NCBI GenBank assembly: GCA_900551885.1
Contig: URXS01000001.1
Span: forward strand, 4,265-68,264
Direction of reading: 5' to 3'
Length of the DNA stretch: 64,000 nucleotides
Origin: an uncultured Oscillibacter sp.
GTDB taxonomy: Bacteria > Bacillota > Clostridia > Oscillospirales > Oscillospiraceae
The position numbers and the translations under genes are program-made. Below, piece after piece: positions 16,464 to 23,546 of the stretch (positions are counted from its first letter, which is position 1; each line of letters begins with the position of its first letter). Below the pieces are notes generated by a model, which saw only the letters and a program-made list of their open reading frames with translations, searched no databases and was not told the DNA's origin.

Positions 16464-17468
16464 TTACAGCAGCGGACGGCAGGTACCCCGCTGAATCAGG
16501 CTGGGCGTCATGATCTGGTGGACATATCCCTGCGTTCCCCGCTCGATCTTATCCAACAGCATATCCACCGCCTGAACCGCCATGGCTTTCTTGGGCTGCT
16601 CGATGGTGGTCAGGTCGATCCGGGGCAACGCCGTGGAGGGGATATTATCAAACCCGATCAGACTCAAACGGTCCGGAATAGCGATTCCCAACTCATCCGC
16701 CGCCTTTAAAATTCCCAGGGCATTGGAGTCCGTGGAGGCAAAGATGGCTGTGTAGTCAATGGGCCGGGAGAACAAGTCCTTGGCCATCTCATAGCCGTAT
16801 TCAATGGATGAGCGGGCATATTCGCTGTTATAGAACCGCTGCCGCAGCCCCAACTGCTGACAGGCCCGCATGTACCCCTCCGCCCGGAGCTGATGGGTAG
16901 TGGAATGGCGGCGGCCAAAGTACAAAATCTCACGGTGACCTAGAGAATAGAGATACTCCGTTCCCAGAAACGTTCCCTGGCTGTTGTCCACAGCCACATA
17001 GCTCTGAGGCTGGTCCCGCAGATTCTCGCTGAGAAACACCGTGGGCACCTGATCCGTATAGGCCCGAATATTCTCATAGGTCTTAGGACTCTGAGGAACG
17101 ATCAGAATACCGTCCACCTTCCGGCCCAGCAGCAGCTTCACCACGATTTTTTCCTGCTTCATATCCGGCCCTGAGTTGCACAGCATGATGTTATACCCAT
17201 GGGAACGGGCGCTCATCTCCGCATAATAAGCCAGTTGGGACATGAATTCATTGTCAATGGCAGGTACCACCAAACCGATCAGATCCGTCTTCTTCATGAC
17301 CATGGACCGGGCCACGTAGTTGGTGGTGTAACCCATCTCGTCACACAGCTTGATGATCCGTTCCCGGGTATCACTGCCGATCTGGGAGCTACCAGACAAA
17401 GCCCTGGACACTGTGGCGTAGGAAACACCGGCGGCCTTGGCCACATCTTTTAATGTCACACTTTTCAT
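16464..17468 (-). CDS. LacI-family transcriptional regulator of the HAD/ABC cluster
   Basis: The 334-residue repressor-type protein has the LacI helix-turn-helix (VTLKDVAKAAGVSYATVSRA, residues 4-23) with the hinge helix near 50, then a periplasmic-binding-like sensor domain. Sensor landmarks are IGLVVPAIDNEFMSQ, DGILIVPQS and IGFDNIPSTALP. It is divergent from the HAD operon. GCAAACGTTTSC-type palindromes lie at its own promoter and in front of the HAD and importer operons, so it probably controls all three and itself. It resembles CcpA only in general family features. The effector is unknown, perhaps the imported compound or a product. Confidence 0.88.
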   Translation of the reverse strand: MKSVTLKDVAKAAGVSYATVSRALSGSSQIGSDTRERIIKLCDEMGYTTNYVARSMVMKKTDLIGLVVPAIDNEFMSQLAYYAEMSARSHGYNIMLCNSGPDMKQEKIVVKLLLGRKVDGILIVPQSPKTYENIRAYTDQVPTVFLSENLRDQPQSYVAVDNSQGTFLGTEYLYSLGHREILYFGRRHSTTHQLRAEGYMRACQQLGLRQRFYNSEYARSSIEYGYEMAKDLFSRPIDYTAIFASTDSNALGILKAADELGIAIPDRLSLIGFDNIPSTALPRIDLTTIEQPKKAMAVQAVDMLLDKIERGTQGYVHQIMTPSLIQRGTCRPLL

Positions 17469-17509
17469 AGCCCATCGTCCTTTTCCAATGACAGCGGTCC
17501 GCGCCAGCC

Positions 17510-17521
17510 GCAAACGTTTCC
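17510..17521. promoter_or_regulatory. LacI-type operator in the lacI-family gene leader
   Basis: GCAAACGTTTCC differs by one base from the perfect palindrome GCAAACGTTTGC at the HAD promoter. It lies about 40 nt upstream of the regulator start, downstream of its likely promoter, suggesting autoregulation. Confidence 0.7.
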
Positions 17522-17576
17522 ATCTGTTTGATCCAACCTCGGGCAAAACCGCGCTTTTACGTTTTTTCTATACAAA

Positions 17577-17605
17577 AGCATATATAATTTCTCCCTGAAT
17601 GTCAA
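17577..17605 (-). promoter_or_regulatory. Promoter of the LacI-family gene
   Basis: On the minus strand TTGACA (17605-17600) and TATGCT (17582-17577) are 17 nt apart. Confidence 0.6.
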
Positions 17606-17675
17606 CATCAATCTGCTTTTTTTGAACTTTGTTCAGAAAAGCAAAAAATGGACCCACTCTTTGGCATTTGCTATA

Positions 17676-17705
17676 TTGACAAATCAGGGCATTTTAGCCT
17701 AAAAT
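17676..17705 (+). promoter_or_regulatory. Promoter of the HAD-PGM operon
   Basis: TTGACA (17676-17681) and TAAAAT (17700-17705) are 18 nt apart. The operator at 17721 begins about 10 nt after the expected transcription start. Confidence 0.8.
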
Positions 17706-17720
17706 GAAGTTGTAAAGAGC

Positions 17721-17732
17721 GCAAACGTTTGC
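17721..17732. promoter_or_regulatory. LacI-type operator of the HAD-PGM operon
   Basis: GCAAACGTTTGC is a perfect 12-bp palindrome just downstream of the promoter, in a position that would block elongation or clearance when bound. Confidence 0.75.
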
Positions 17733-17853
17733 AAATCCTCTGGAAAGTGTTACCACGGAACGCCTGCCCCTATTCTCATTCAGGAATTCGGACCGGCGGC
17801 TCCTTCTTTCCGTGGCGGCACCTGTATCCCCTCCGGAGGCATCCTGCACTCCC

Positions 17854-17935
17854 CTGCGCCGCGGCTAATCTGCCGGGGCGCAGGCTGCTCATGGCGTGCG
17901 GACCGGTTCGCCGGACCACCGTCTGAATCTTACAA
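17854..17935 (+). other. Structured leader of the HAD operon
   Basis: The ~240-nt untranslated leader contains CTGCGCCGCGG (17854-17864) pairing with CCGGGGCGCAG (17873-17883, one mismatch) and a second CCGG-TTCG-CCGG hairpin near 17905. No T-run follows. I do not recognise a known riboswitch. Confidence 0.4.
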
Positions 17936-17952
17936 AATAGGAGGAGACTGTC

Positions 17953-18687
17953 ATGACACCCGATATCAAGACCATCTTTTTCGACGTAGGCAACACCCTT
18001 CGCATCGTTTTGAAAGAACAGGATTTCATTGACAAGGCAGAAGCCGACCTGATGAAGTTGATCCAGACCACCGAGACTCATGACGAATTGTTCGCCAAGC
18101 TGGAGGAGCGGTGGAAGGCATATCGCAAGATGTCCAAGGCCACGCTACTGGACGCCTCCGAGGGCGAACTGTGGACCCAGTACATGCTGCCGGAATATGA
18201 CACCAACATGATCTTTGCCAACGCGCCCAAGCTGACCCGTCTGTGGCGGGACCACGACGGCCGCCGGGTGGCCCGGCCTGACGCTGTGTCCACCTTAAAG
18301 GAACTGTACGCCAGAGGCTATACTCTGGGCATCATCGCCAACACGGTCACTGAGACGGAGATTCCCGACTGGATGGCTGCCGACGGCGTTGCCCAGTGCT
18401 TCAAGACCACCATTCTCTCCTCCAAAGTCCGTCTGCGCAAGCCAGACCCGGCTATTTATCACCTGGCCTGCCGCTGCATCGGCACCCCCGAAGCCAACTG
18501 TGCCTACGTGGGCGACAACCCGGTCCGAGATGTGGAAGGCACCCAAGCTGCAGGCTTTGCCATGATGATCCGCATCGATGAGCCGGATACTCTCAACATG
18601 GAGAAGGCCACTGGCAAGGAGTTCACTCCTGATCGTGTGATCACCAGTCTTTCACAGCTTTTGGATATCTTTCCCGCCAGGAATTGA
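17953..18687 (+). CDS. HAD-superfamily protein 1 of the LacI-controlled operon
   Basis: The 244-residue protein has HAD motif I FFDVGNTLR with the nucleophile Asp but Gly at the +2 position, where phosphatases carry the acid/base Asp. Motif II (LGIIANT) has Ala where Ser/Thr is usual. Motif III Lys is in RKPDP and motif IV is YVGDNPVRD. A helical cap lies between residues 20 and 95 (C1 type). The lost Asp and Ser make ordinary phosphomonoesterase activity doubtful; HAD dehalogenases and phosphonatases also lack the +2 Asp. It is the first gene after the operator, behind AGGAGGAGA, and is paralogous to the next two genes. Confidence 0.82.
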   Translation: MTPDIKTIFFDVGNTLRIVLKEQDFIDKAEADLMKLIQTTETHDELFAKLEERWKAYRKMSKATLLDASEGELWTQYMLPEYDTNMIFANAPKLTRLWRDHDGRRVARPDAVSTLKELYARGYTLGIIANTVTETEIPDWMAADGVAQCFKTTILSSKVRLRKPDPAIYHLACRCIGTPEANCAYVGDNPVRDVEGTQAAGFAMMIRIDEPDTLNMEKATGKEFTPDRVITSLSQLLDIFPARN

Positions 18688-18701
18688 GGAGGCGTCCTGA
18701 T

Positions 18702-19439
18702 ATGGAATTGAAGAAGCGTTACAAAGTGGTATTCTTTGACCTGGGTGGTACGCTGCGCATTGCTCTGAATGACGAGCCCTATATGCGCCACGCCCGTCGC
18801 AAGATGGCGGAAATTGCCGGCACGGATATGCCCTACGAGGACTTCTACCAGTTGGTGGAGGACCGCTACGAGCCTTACCGCAAGTGGGCTCTGGGGGAAA
18901 ACAAGGAATCCGGTGATGAGGAGTTGTGGTGCAAGTGGCTGCTGCCAGACTATGACCACATGCATATCGCTCACGCCTGCCATGAGCTGTCTTTCCAGTA
19001 CCGGCAGTCCAAGGGCCGCCGGGTGGTGGTGGACGGCGGTGTGGAGGTCATTCGCACCCTTTACCAGCGTGGTTACCGCCTGGGCATCATCTCCAACCTC
19101 ATCGGTGAAACGGAGGTCCCCGACTGGCTGGAGGAGGACGGACTGGACAAATATTTCTCCAGTGTGGTCCTCTCCTCCGTTTGCCATCTGCGCAAGCCCT
19201 GCGCGGAGATTTACCGTATCGCCTCCCAGGAGCTGGGCGTGGACCTGGCGGACTGTGTATCCGTGGCCGACAACGTCAAGCGGGACCTGTCCGGTGCCAT
19301 TGACGCTGGTGTGGGCTGCAATATCATCTTCCGCTCTCCTGAGAAAAAGCACCCGGTGGAAATCTCCGGCGAAATCCGTCCCGATGCTGTCATCTCCGAA
19401 TTCACGGAGCTGCTGGATCTTCTGCCGCCTTTGAACTGA
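18702..19439 (+). CDS. HAD-superfamily protein 2 of the LacI-controlled operon
   Basis: This 245-residue paralogue has motif I FFDLGGTLR (Gly at +2), motif II LGIISN with the Ser present, motif III RKP and motif IV SVADNVKRD, where the usual Gly before Asp is Ala. The cap region shares EDRYEPYRKWAL with the other members. The ATG at 18702 follows GAGGAGG by 9 nt. Tandem paralogues with small active-site differences suggest either stepwise action on related substrates or a mixed oligomer. Which of these is true is not visible. Confidence 0.82.
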   Translation: MELKKRYKVVFFDLGGTLRIALNDEPYMRHARRKMAEIAGTDMPYEDFYQLVEDRYEPYRKWALGENKESGDEELWCKWLLPDYDHMHIAHACHELSFQYRQSKGRRVVVDGGVEVIRTLYQRGYRLGIISNLIGETEVPDWLEEDGLDKYFSSVVLSSVCHLRKPCAEIYRIASQELGVDLADCVSVADNVKRDLSGAIDAGVGCNIIFRSPEKKHPVEISGEIRPDAVISEFTELLDLLPPLN

Positions 19440-19446
19440 GGCGGTT

Positions 19447-19560
19447 CAGCCTGTCGAAAAGGTCTTTTCGACAGGCTGAGCAGGTTTTCAGGCCTATCCA
19501 CTTCTCGAAAACCTGCTCCTGAGACCAGCGGATTTGCTGCTCTCACCCGCTGGCTTTTTT
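19447..19560 (+). promoter_or_regulatory. Three-hairpin element with internal terminator between HAD2 and HAD3
   Basis: Hairpin 1 is a 13-15 bp stem (19447-19478). Hairpin 2 pairs AGCAGGTTTTC (19479-19489) with 19507-19517. Hairpin 3 pairs CCAGCGG (19525-19531) with 19547-19553 and is followed by CTTTTTT, an intrinsic terminator. It would reduce or condition transcription of HAD3 and the mutase-like gene relative to HAD1-HAD2. Confidence 0.6.
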
Positions 19561-19623
19561 ACCGGCGGGAGCCCGGTACGCCGCCCGCCGTAAAGAGGCG
19601 GCAAAGAAAAGGAGGCTGGAGGC

Positions 19624-20400
19624 ATGAATACCGATATTCGCTTCATCTTTTTCGATCTGGGTGGAACCTTCCGGGTCATCAAGGAAGATCCCGCCTATCT
19701 GGCCGCTGCCAAAACCAAGATTGCGGAGCTGTGCGGCGTTCAGGTGGAGGACCCCTGCGCCTGGTTTGACACCGTCATTGACAAGCGGTACGACAAGTAC
19801 CGGGAGTGGGCCCTGAAATTCATGTGCGAGGCACCGGAGGAGGTCCTGTGGACCCGCTGGCTGGCTTTCGACTGCGACCGGGACCGGATTCTCCGCAATG
19901 CCGGAGAGCTGACCTATCAGTACCGCCAGACCAAGGGCATCCGCACTGTGGTGGACGGCGGCGCCGAGACCGTCAAGGAACTGTGCGCCAGAGGCTACAC
20001 CCTGGGCATCATCAGCGACCTGGTGGGCCGCCGGGAAGTAGACGAGTGGCTGGACGCCGACGGTCTGCGGCCGTATTTCAAAACCGTACAACAGTCCTCC
20101 ATCACCTACGTCCGCAAACCGGGTCCCGCCATCTACTACTACGCTCTGGATGAGGTAAAGGCCCAGCCGGAGAACTGCTGTTATGTGGGCGACAACCTCA
20201 ACCGCGACATCGTGGGTGCCAAGGCCTGCGCCTTCGGCATGACCGTGACGGTGCAATATGATCCCTCCAAGCCACTGAAGCTGACGGAGGAGAATATGCC
20301 CGACGCCAAGGTCTACACCTTCCCCCAGCTTCTGGACATCTTCCCCGCCCGTGGGCAGGTGGCCACCGACAAGTTGATTCTTCCCACCGAGGGGCAGTAA
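19624..20400 (+). CDS. HAD-superfamily protein 3 of the LacI-controlled operon
   Basis: The 258-residue paralogue has motif I FFDLGGTFR (Gly at +2), motif II LGIISD, motif III Lys in RKPGPA and motif IV YVGDNLNRD. It shares the cap motif DKRYDKYREWAL with proteins 1 and 2. It starts behind AAGGAGG after the three-hairpin element, then leads directly into the permuted mutase gene 34 nt later. Like its paralogues it should have a HAD fold, but the missing second Asp argues against assuming a standard phosphatase reaction. Confidence 0.82.
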   Translation: MNTDIRFIFFDLGGTFRVIKEDPAYLAAAKTKIAELCGVQVEDPCAWFDTVIDKRYDKYREWALKFMCEAPEEVLWTRWLAFDCDRDRILRNAGELTYQYRQTKGIRTVVDGGAETVKELCARGYTLGIISDLVGRREVDEWLDADGLRPYFKTVQQSSITYVRKPGPAIYYYALDEVKAQPENCCYVGDNLNRDIVGAKACAFGMTVTVQYDPSKPLKLTEENMPDAKVYTFPQLLDIFPARGQVATDKLILPTEGQ

Positions 20401-20434
20401 AGCCCCCCGCACATAAAACTAAGGAGGTACATCT

Positions 20435-22003
20435 ATGTCTCAATCCAACCATGGTGGTGCCCAGTTGGCGGAGGCCGTCAAGCGGGCATATGCCTTAGGC
20501 CAGGACGACTACCATCTGGAACCCATGGTCCTGACGGAAAACGGTGCGCCCGTTGGCCGCATTCAGGATAATGACGCCGTGATCTTCTGCTGCCGCCGGG
20601 GCGAGCGGGAAATCGAGCTGACGGAGATGTTCACCGATAAGGACTTCAATGCCGTGGATATCCACAAGCTCAACAACCTGCATTTTTCCATTCTGACTCT
20701 ATATCATGATAAATTTAAGAATCTTCCCATCGCCTTCGCGCCGGAGCATGTGACGCAGCCACTGGCCCAGGTGCTCTCCGAGGCTGGCAAGACCCAGCTC
20801 CACTGCGCTGAGTCCGAGAAGTTCGCCCATGTCACCTTCTTTTTCAACGGTGGAGAGAACAATCCCTTCCCCGGCGAGGACGACATTTGTATCCCCTCCC
20901 CCAAGGGTATCGACTTCGATCAGCAGCCGGAACTGTCTCTGCCAAAGGTGACGGATACTCTGACAGAGGCTCTGGGCAAGTACGATTTCATCGTCACCAA
21001 CTTCGCCAACGGAGACGTCATCGGTCATACTCAGAATACCGCCGCCAAGCTGGAAGCCTGTGCTCATGTGAGCCGGGCTCTGGACAAGGTAGTGAATGAC
21101 GCCCTGTCCAAAGGCTATGTGGTGGCCGTCACCGCTGACCACGGTAATATTGAAAAGCTTTACACGCCTGCCGGCAAACCCGACGGCGCCCACACCACCA
21201 ACCTGGTGGCCTTCGTCATGATGGATCCCGCCGATCCCACCCCCATCAAACTGCACGATGGTGCCCTCAGCGACGTGGCTCCCACGGTACTGGATGTCAT
21301 GGGCATCCCCCAGCCCGCTGTCATGACCGGCAAGTCTCTGGCAGAGGGGCACAACTGGGGCAAGGACCGCAAGATGCTGCTGATCATCTGTGACGGCTGG
21401 GGGCTGGGCTCTGGCGATGAGGGCGACGCCATCCACATTTCCGACACGCCTTACTGGGACAGCCTACTGGCCAACCAGTCCTGGTCCAAGCTCCATGCCT
21501 CCGGCGAACACGTGGGCCTGGGCGCCGGGAAAGCCGGTAACTCCGAAGCGGGCCACTCCAACCTGGGCGCCGGCCGCTGCGTCATGCAGGACGACGTCCG
21601 CCTGGACGCCGCCGTCAAAGACGGCAGCTTCCAGCGCAATCCGGTATTCCTGGAGGCTGTGGACCATGTGAAGAAAAACGGTTCCTCCCTACATCTGTTG
21701 GCATACCTGACCTACAAGTCCTCCCACGGCTGCATCGATTATCCCCTGTCCATCTGCCAGATGGCCAAGGAACAGGGCCTGCCCCAGGTCTACTTCCACA
21801 TCATCTTTGACGGCCGCTCCACGGAGCCCGGCTCCGCGCCCACCCTGCTGACGGAGCTGGACCAACGGCTGGATCAGATCGGCCTTGGCCTGGTGGTGGA
21901 CGGCGCCGGTCGCGGCGTGGTTCTGGACCGGGACAAGAACTACGACAAGGTGAAGCGGGGCTACGACGCCATGGTGGACGGTGTGGGTACCCTCTACTCC
22001 TGA
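20435..22003 (+). CDS. Circularly permuted phosphoglycerate-mutase-like (iPGM/alkaline phosphatase family) enzyme
   Basis: The 522-residue protein has every block of cofactor-independent phosphoglycerate mutase in rotated order. The canonical second half comes first: RRGER at 54-58, ESEKFAHVTFFFNGGE near 126-141, NFANGDVIGHT near 189-199, TADHGN near 233-238, GAHTTN at 251-256 and MTGKSL at 297-302. The canonical N-terminus follows: ICDGWGL near 318-324, the Ser-nucleophile motif GNSEAGH with Ser370, then the transferase domain. Metal ligands D194, H198, D235, H236, H253, D320 and Lys129 appear kept. The DGRD motif is DGRS (Asp to Ser462), so substrate choice may differ. It ends the LacI-controlled HAD operon. 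Length equals the normal enzyme, so this is a clean permutation, not a fusion. Confidence 0.85.
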   Translation: MSQSNHGGAQLAEAVKRAYALGQDDYHLEPMVLTENGAPVGRIQDNDAVIFCCRRGEREIELTEMFTDKDFNAVDIHKLNNLHFSILTLYHDKFKNLPIAFAPEHVTQPLAQVLSEAGKTQLHCAESEKFAHVTFFFNGGENNPFPGEDDICIPSPKGIDFDQQPELSLPKVTDTLTEALGKYDFIVTNFANGDVIGHTQNTAAKLEACAHVSRALDKVVNDALSKGYVVAVTADHGNIEKLYTPAGKPDGAHTTNLVAFVMMDPADPTPIKLHDGALSDVAPTVLDVMGIPQPAVMTGKSLAEGHNWGKDRKMLLIICDGWGLGSGDEGDAIHISDTPYWDSLLANQSWSKLHASGEHVGLGAGKAGNSEAGHSNLGAGRCVMQDDVRLDAAVKDGSFQRNPVFLEAVDHVKKNGSSLHLLAYLTYKSSHGCIDYPLSICQMAKEQGLPQVYFHIIFDGRSTEPGSAPTLLTELDQRLDQIGLGLVVDGAGRGVVLDRDKNYDKVKRGYDAMVDGVGTLYS

Positions 22004-22021
22004 GAACCTCATTTTCAAAAC

Positions 22022-22062
22022 AAAAAGGCACCGGAGGAATGGCATTCCTCCGGTGCCTTTTT
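22022..22062. terminator. Strong bidirectional terminator between the convergent cluster operons
   Basis: A 19-bp perfect stem (22022-22040 with 22044-22062) carries A5 and T5 flanks and separates the mutase-like gene from the fourth HAD gene. Confidence 0.9.
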
Positions 22063-22131
22063 ATTTTCCTTGCAGAAAACGGGAGCCGGTATTGCCGGCC
22101 CCCGCATTGATTCCGTATTTAAGTTCCGGCA

Positions 22132-22908
22132 TCAGGCCGGACGGACACCGGAGCACTCCGCCTTCTGCTGATCGCGCAGAATGGTGTAGACCTCATAGAT
22201 GTCCTCAATAGAGTAGGTGGGCTTCACCGAATCGGGAATATCTGTGTCACGGGAAGCAGTCAGGAAGGAGTGAATGTGGAAAGTCATTCCAAAGCCCATA
22301 TTCTGGGGACCAATCACATCCCGTGAGAAGGTGTCACCCACGTAGGCGCACTCCGCAGGATCCGACTGGACCTGGTACAGGGAAACTTTGAAAATATTGG
22401 GATCCGGCTTTCGATAGCCGGTCACCGAAGACAGCGTTACATCCTGGAAGTAATCCCGGATGCCATACTCCTTCAAAATCTCATAGACCTGAAACAGGCT
22501 GGCGGTATTGCTGATAACGCCCAGCTTCATACCCAGGCCCTTCAATCCCTCCAACATCTCCTTGACCCGGGGGCGCAAACTGCGATGGTAGTGGGTCACT
22601 TCCCACATATGGGCCAGTTCTTCTGCAAAGGGGCGAACGGTCTCAAAATCCAGGCCGAAATCCGTCAGCACGTAGTTGCCCCAGATCTCCTCCGGTTTCA
22701 GCTCCCGCTGGGAGGGATTCCGGTACGCAGCATACCGGTCCCAGCCGTCACTCAACATCCGGAGGGCGGCGTCCTCGTCCACCTGAACGTCCACGCCATG
22801 GTCGCGCAAAATCCGAAGGACACCCTGGGCCGCAGCCATTTTGCTCTCTGCATTGGAATAGATATCCTCCAGGGTTCCTCCCATATCGAATAATACGGTA
22901 TTGATCAT
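22132..22908 (-). CDS. HAD-superfamily protein 4, last gene of the importer operon
   Basis: The 258-residue protein has motif I VLFDMGGTLE (Gly at +2), motif II LGVISNT with the Ser present, motif III YRKPDP and motif IV YVGDTFSRD. Its C1-type cap holds RYAAYRNPSQ, similar in place to the RxxxYR segment of HAD1-3, so all four are probably one family. The ATG at 22908 overlaps the stop of the upstream membrane-protein gene (ATGA). Its place in the ABC importer operon ties it to processing of the imported compound. The substrate is unknown. Confidence 0.82.
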   Translation of the reverse strand: MINTVLFDMGGTLEDIYSNAESKMAAAQGVLRILRDHGVDVQVDEDAALRMLSDGWDRYAAYRNPSQRELKPEEIWGNYVLTDFGLDFETVRPFAEELAHMWEVTHYHRSLRPRVKEMLEGLKGLGMKLGVISNTASLFQVYEILKEYGIRDYFQDVTLSSVTGYRKPDPNIFKVSLYQVQSDPAECAYVGDTFSRDVIGPQNMGFGMTFHIHSFLTASRDTDIPDSVKPTYSIEDIYEVYTILRDQQKAECSGVRPA

Positions 22909-23456
22909 GGTCTCACAGTCCTTTCGATTCTCCCATTGGTCAGGGTGGGTCTGCGCCGCTGGTACCGGCGGTACAGCCACAGCGACAGCCCCCCTCCCAG
23001 GAGGATGGGTGCTGGCACGAACAGCCCAAAGAACTGCAGGAACAGCATTTGTGCCTGTGTGTCTCCCCCCAGAATGATCAGCATGGCCACCAAGCACGCG
23101 ATGGCCAGCACGGCCATCCACAGATAGGAAGCCAACATCATCCGCTTTTCCGGCAGCAGCCAGGAGAGGCTGCATACCGCTGTGCCCACCAGGGTGGGTA
23201 CGGCCGCCTCCACAAAATTGACCGTCGCCACAGAGGCGCCCTCCAGCAAGGGATGGAGAAGGTTGACAAAAATCACATAAGCCGCGGCGTAAACTGCCAC
23301 AAACACCACACACAGGCAGAAGGAGTACAGCAGCAAAGTACTTTTCACCTTGCCGTCCTTGGTAAACAGAAAGGCGCCCCAAAAGCGATCTCCCCGTTCC
23401 TTCCAGATTCTGTTTCGTTCCTCCTGCCGTAACTGCTCCAATTTTCGGTTCTGCAC
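22905..23456 (-). CDS. Small membrane protein of the importer operon, function unknown
   Basis: The 183-residue protein has a charged, Arg/Glu-rich N-terminal ~38 residues (coiled-coil-like), then four hydrophobic segments (about 42-66, 77-100, 105-128 and 133-160) and a basic tail. I do not recognise the family. It lies between the substrate-binding lipoprotein and HAD4, overlapping HAD4 by 4 nt, so it is co-expressed with the importer. It could be an accessory transporter subunit or an exporter of a product; there is no direct evidence for either. Confidence 0.6.
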   Translation of the reverse strand: MQNRKLEQLRQEERNRIWKERGDRFWGAFLFTKDGKVKSTLLLYSFCLCVVFVAVYAAAYVIFVNLLHPLLEGASVATVNFVEAAVPTLVGTAVCSLSWLLPEKRMMLASYLWMAVLAIACLVAMLIILGGDTQAQMLFLQFFGLFVPAPILLGGGLSLWLYRRYQRRRPTLTNGRIERTVRP

Positions 23457-23546
23457 GGCGGTCGCCTCCTTTTTTTGAAAACGCGGGGGCGGACTTCCGT
23501 CCGCCCCCGCGGATCGTGTATCACACAGCAGCCGCCGTGGGACAAG

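Noticed and set aside
20435..22003. Mutase gene as a fusion of two partial genes or frameshift
   Set aside because: The frame is continuous, each block occurs once and the total length equals one enzyme, so rotation explains it better.
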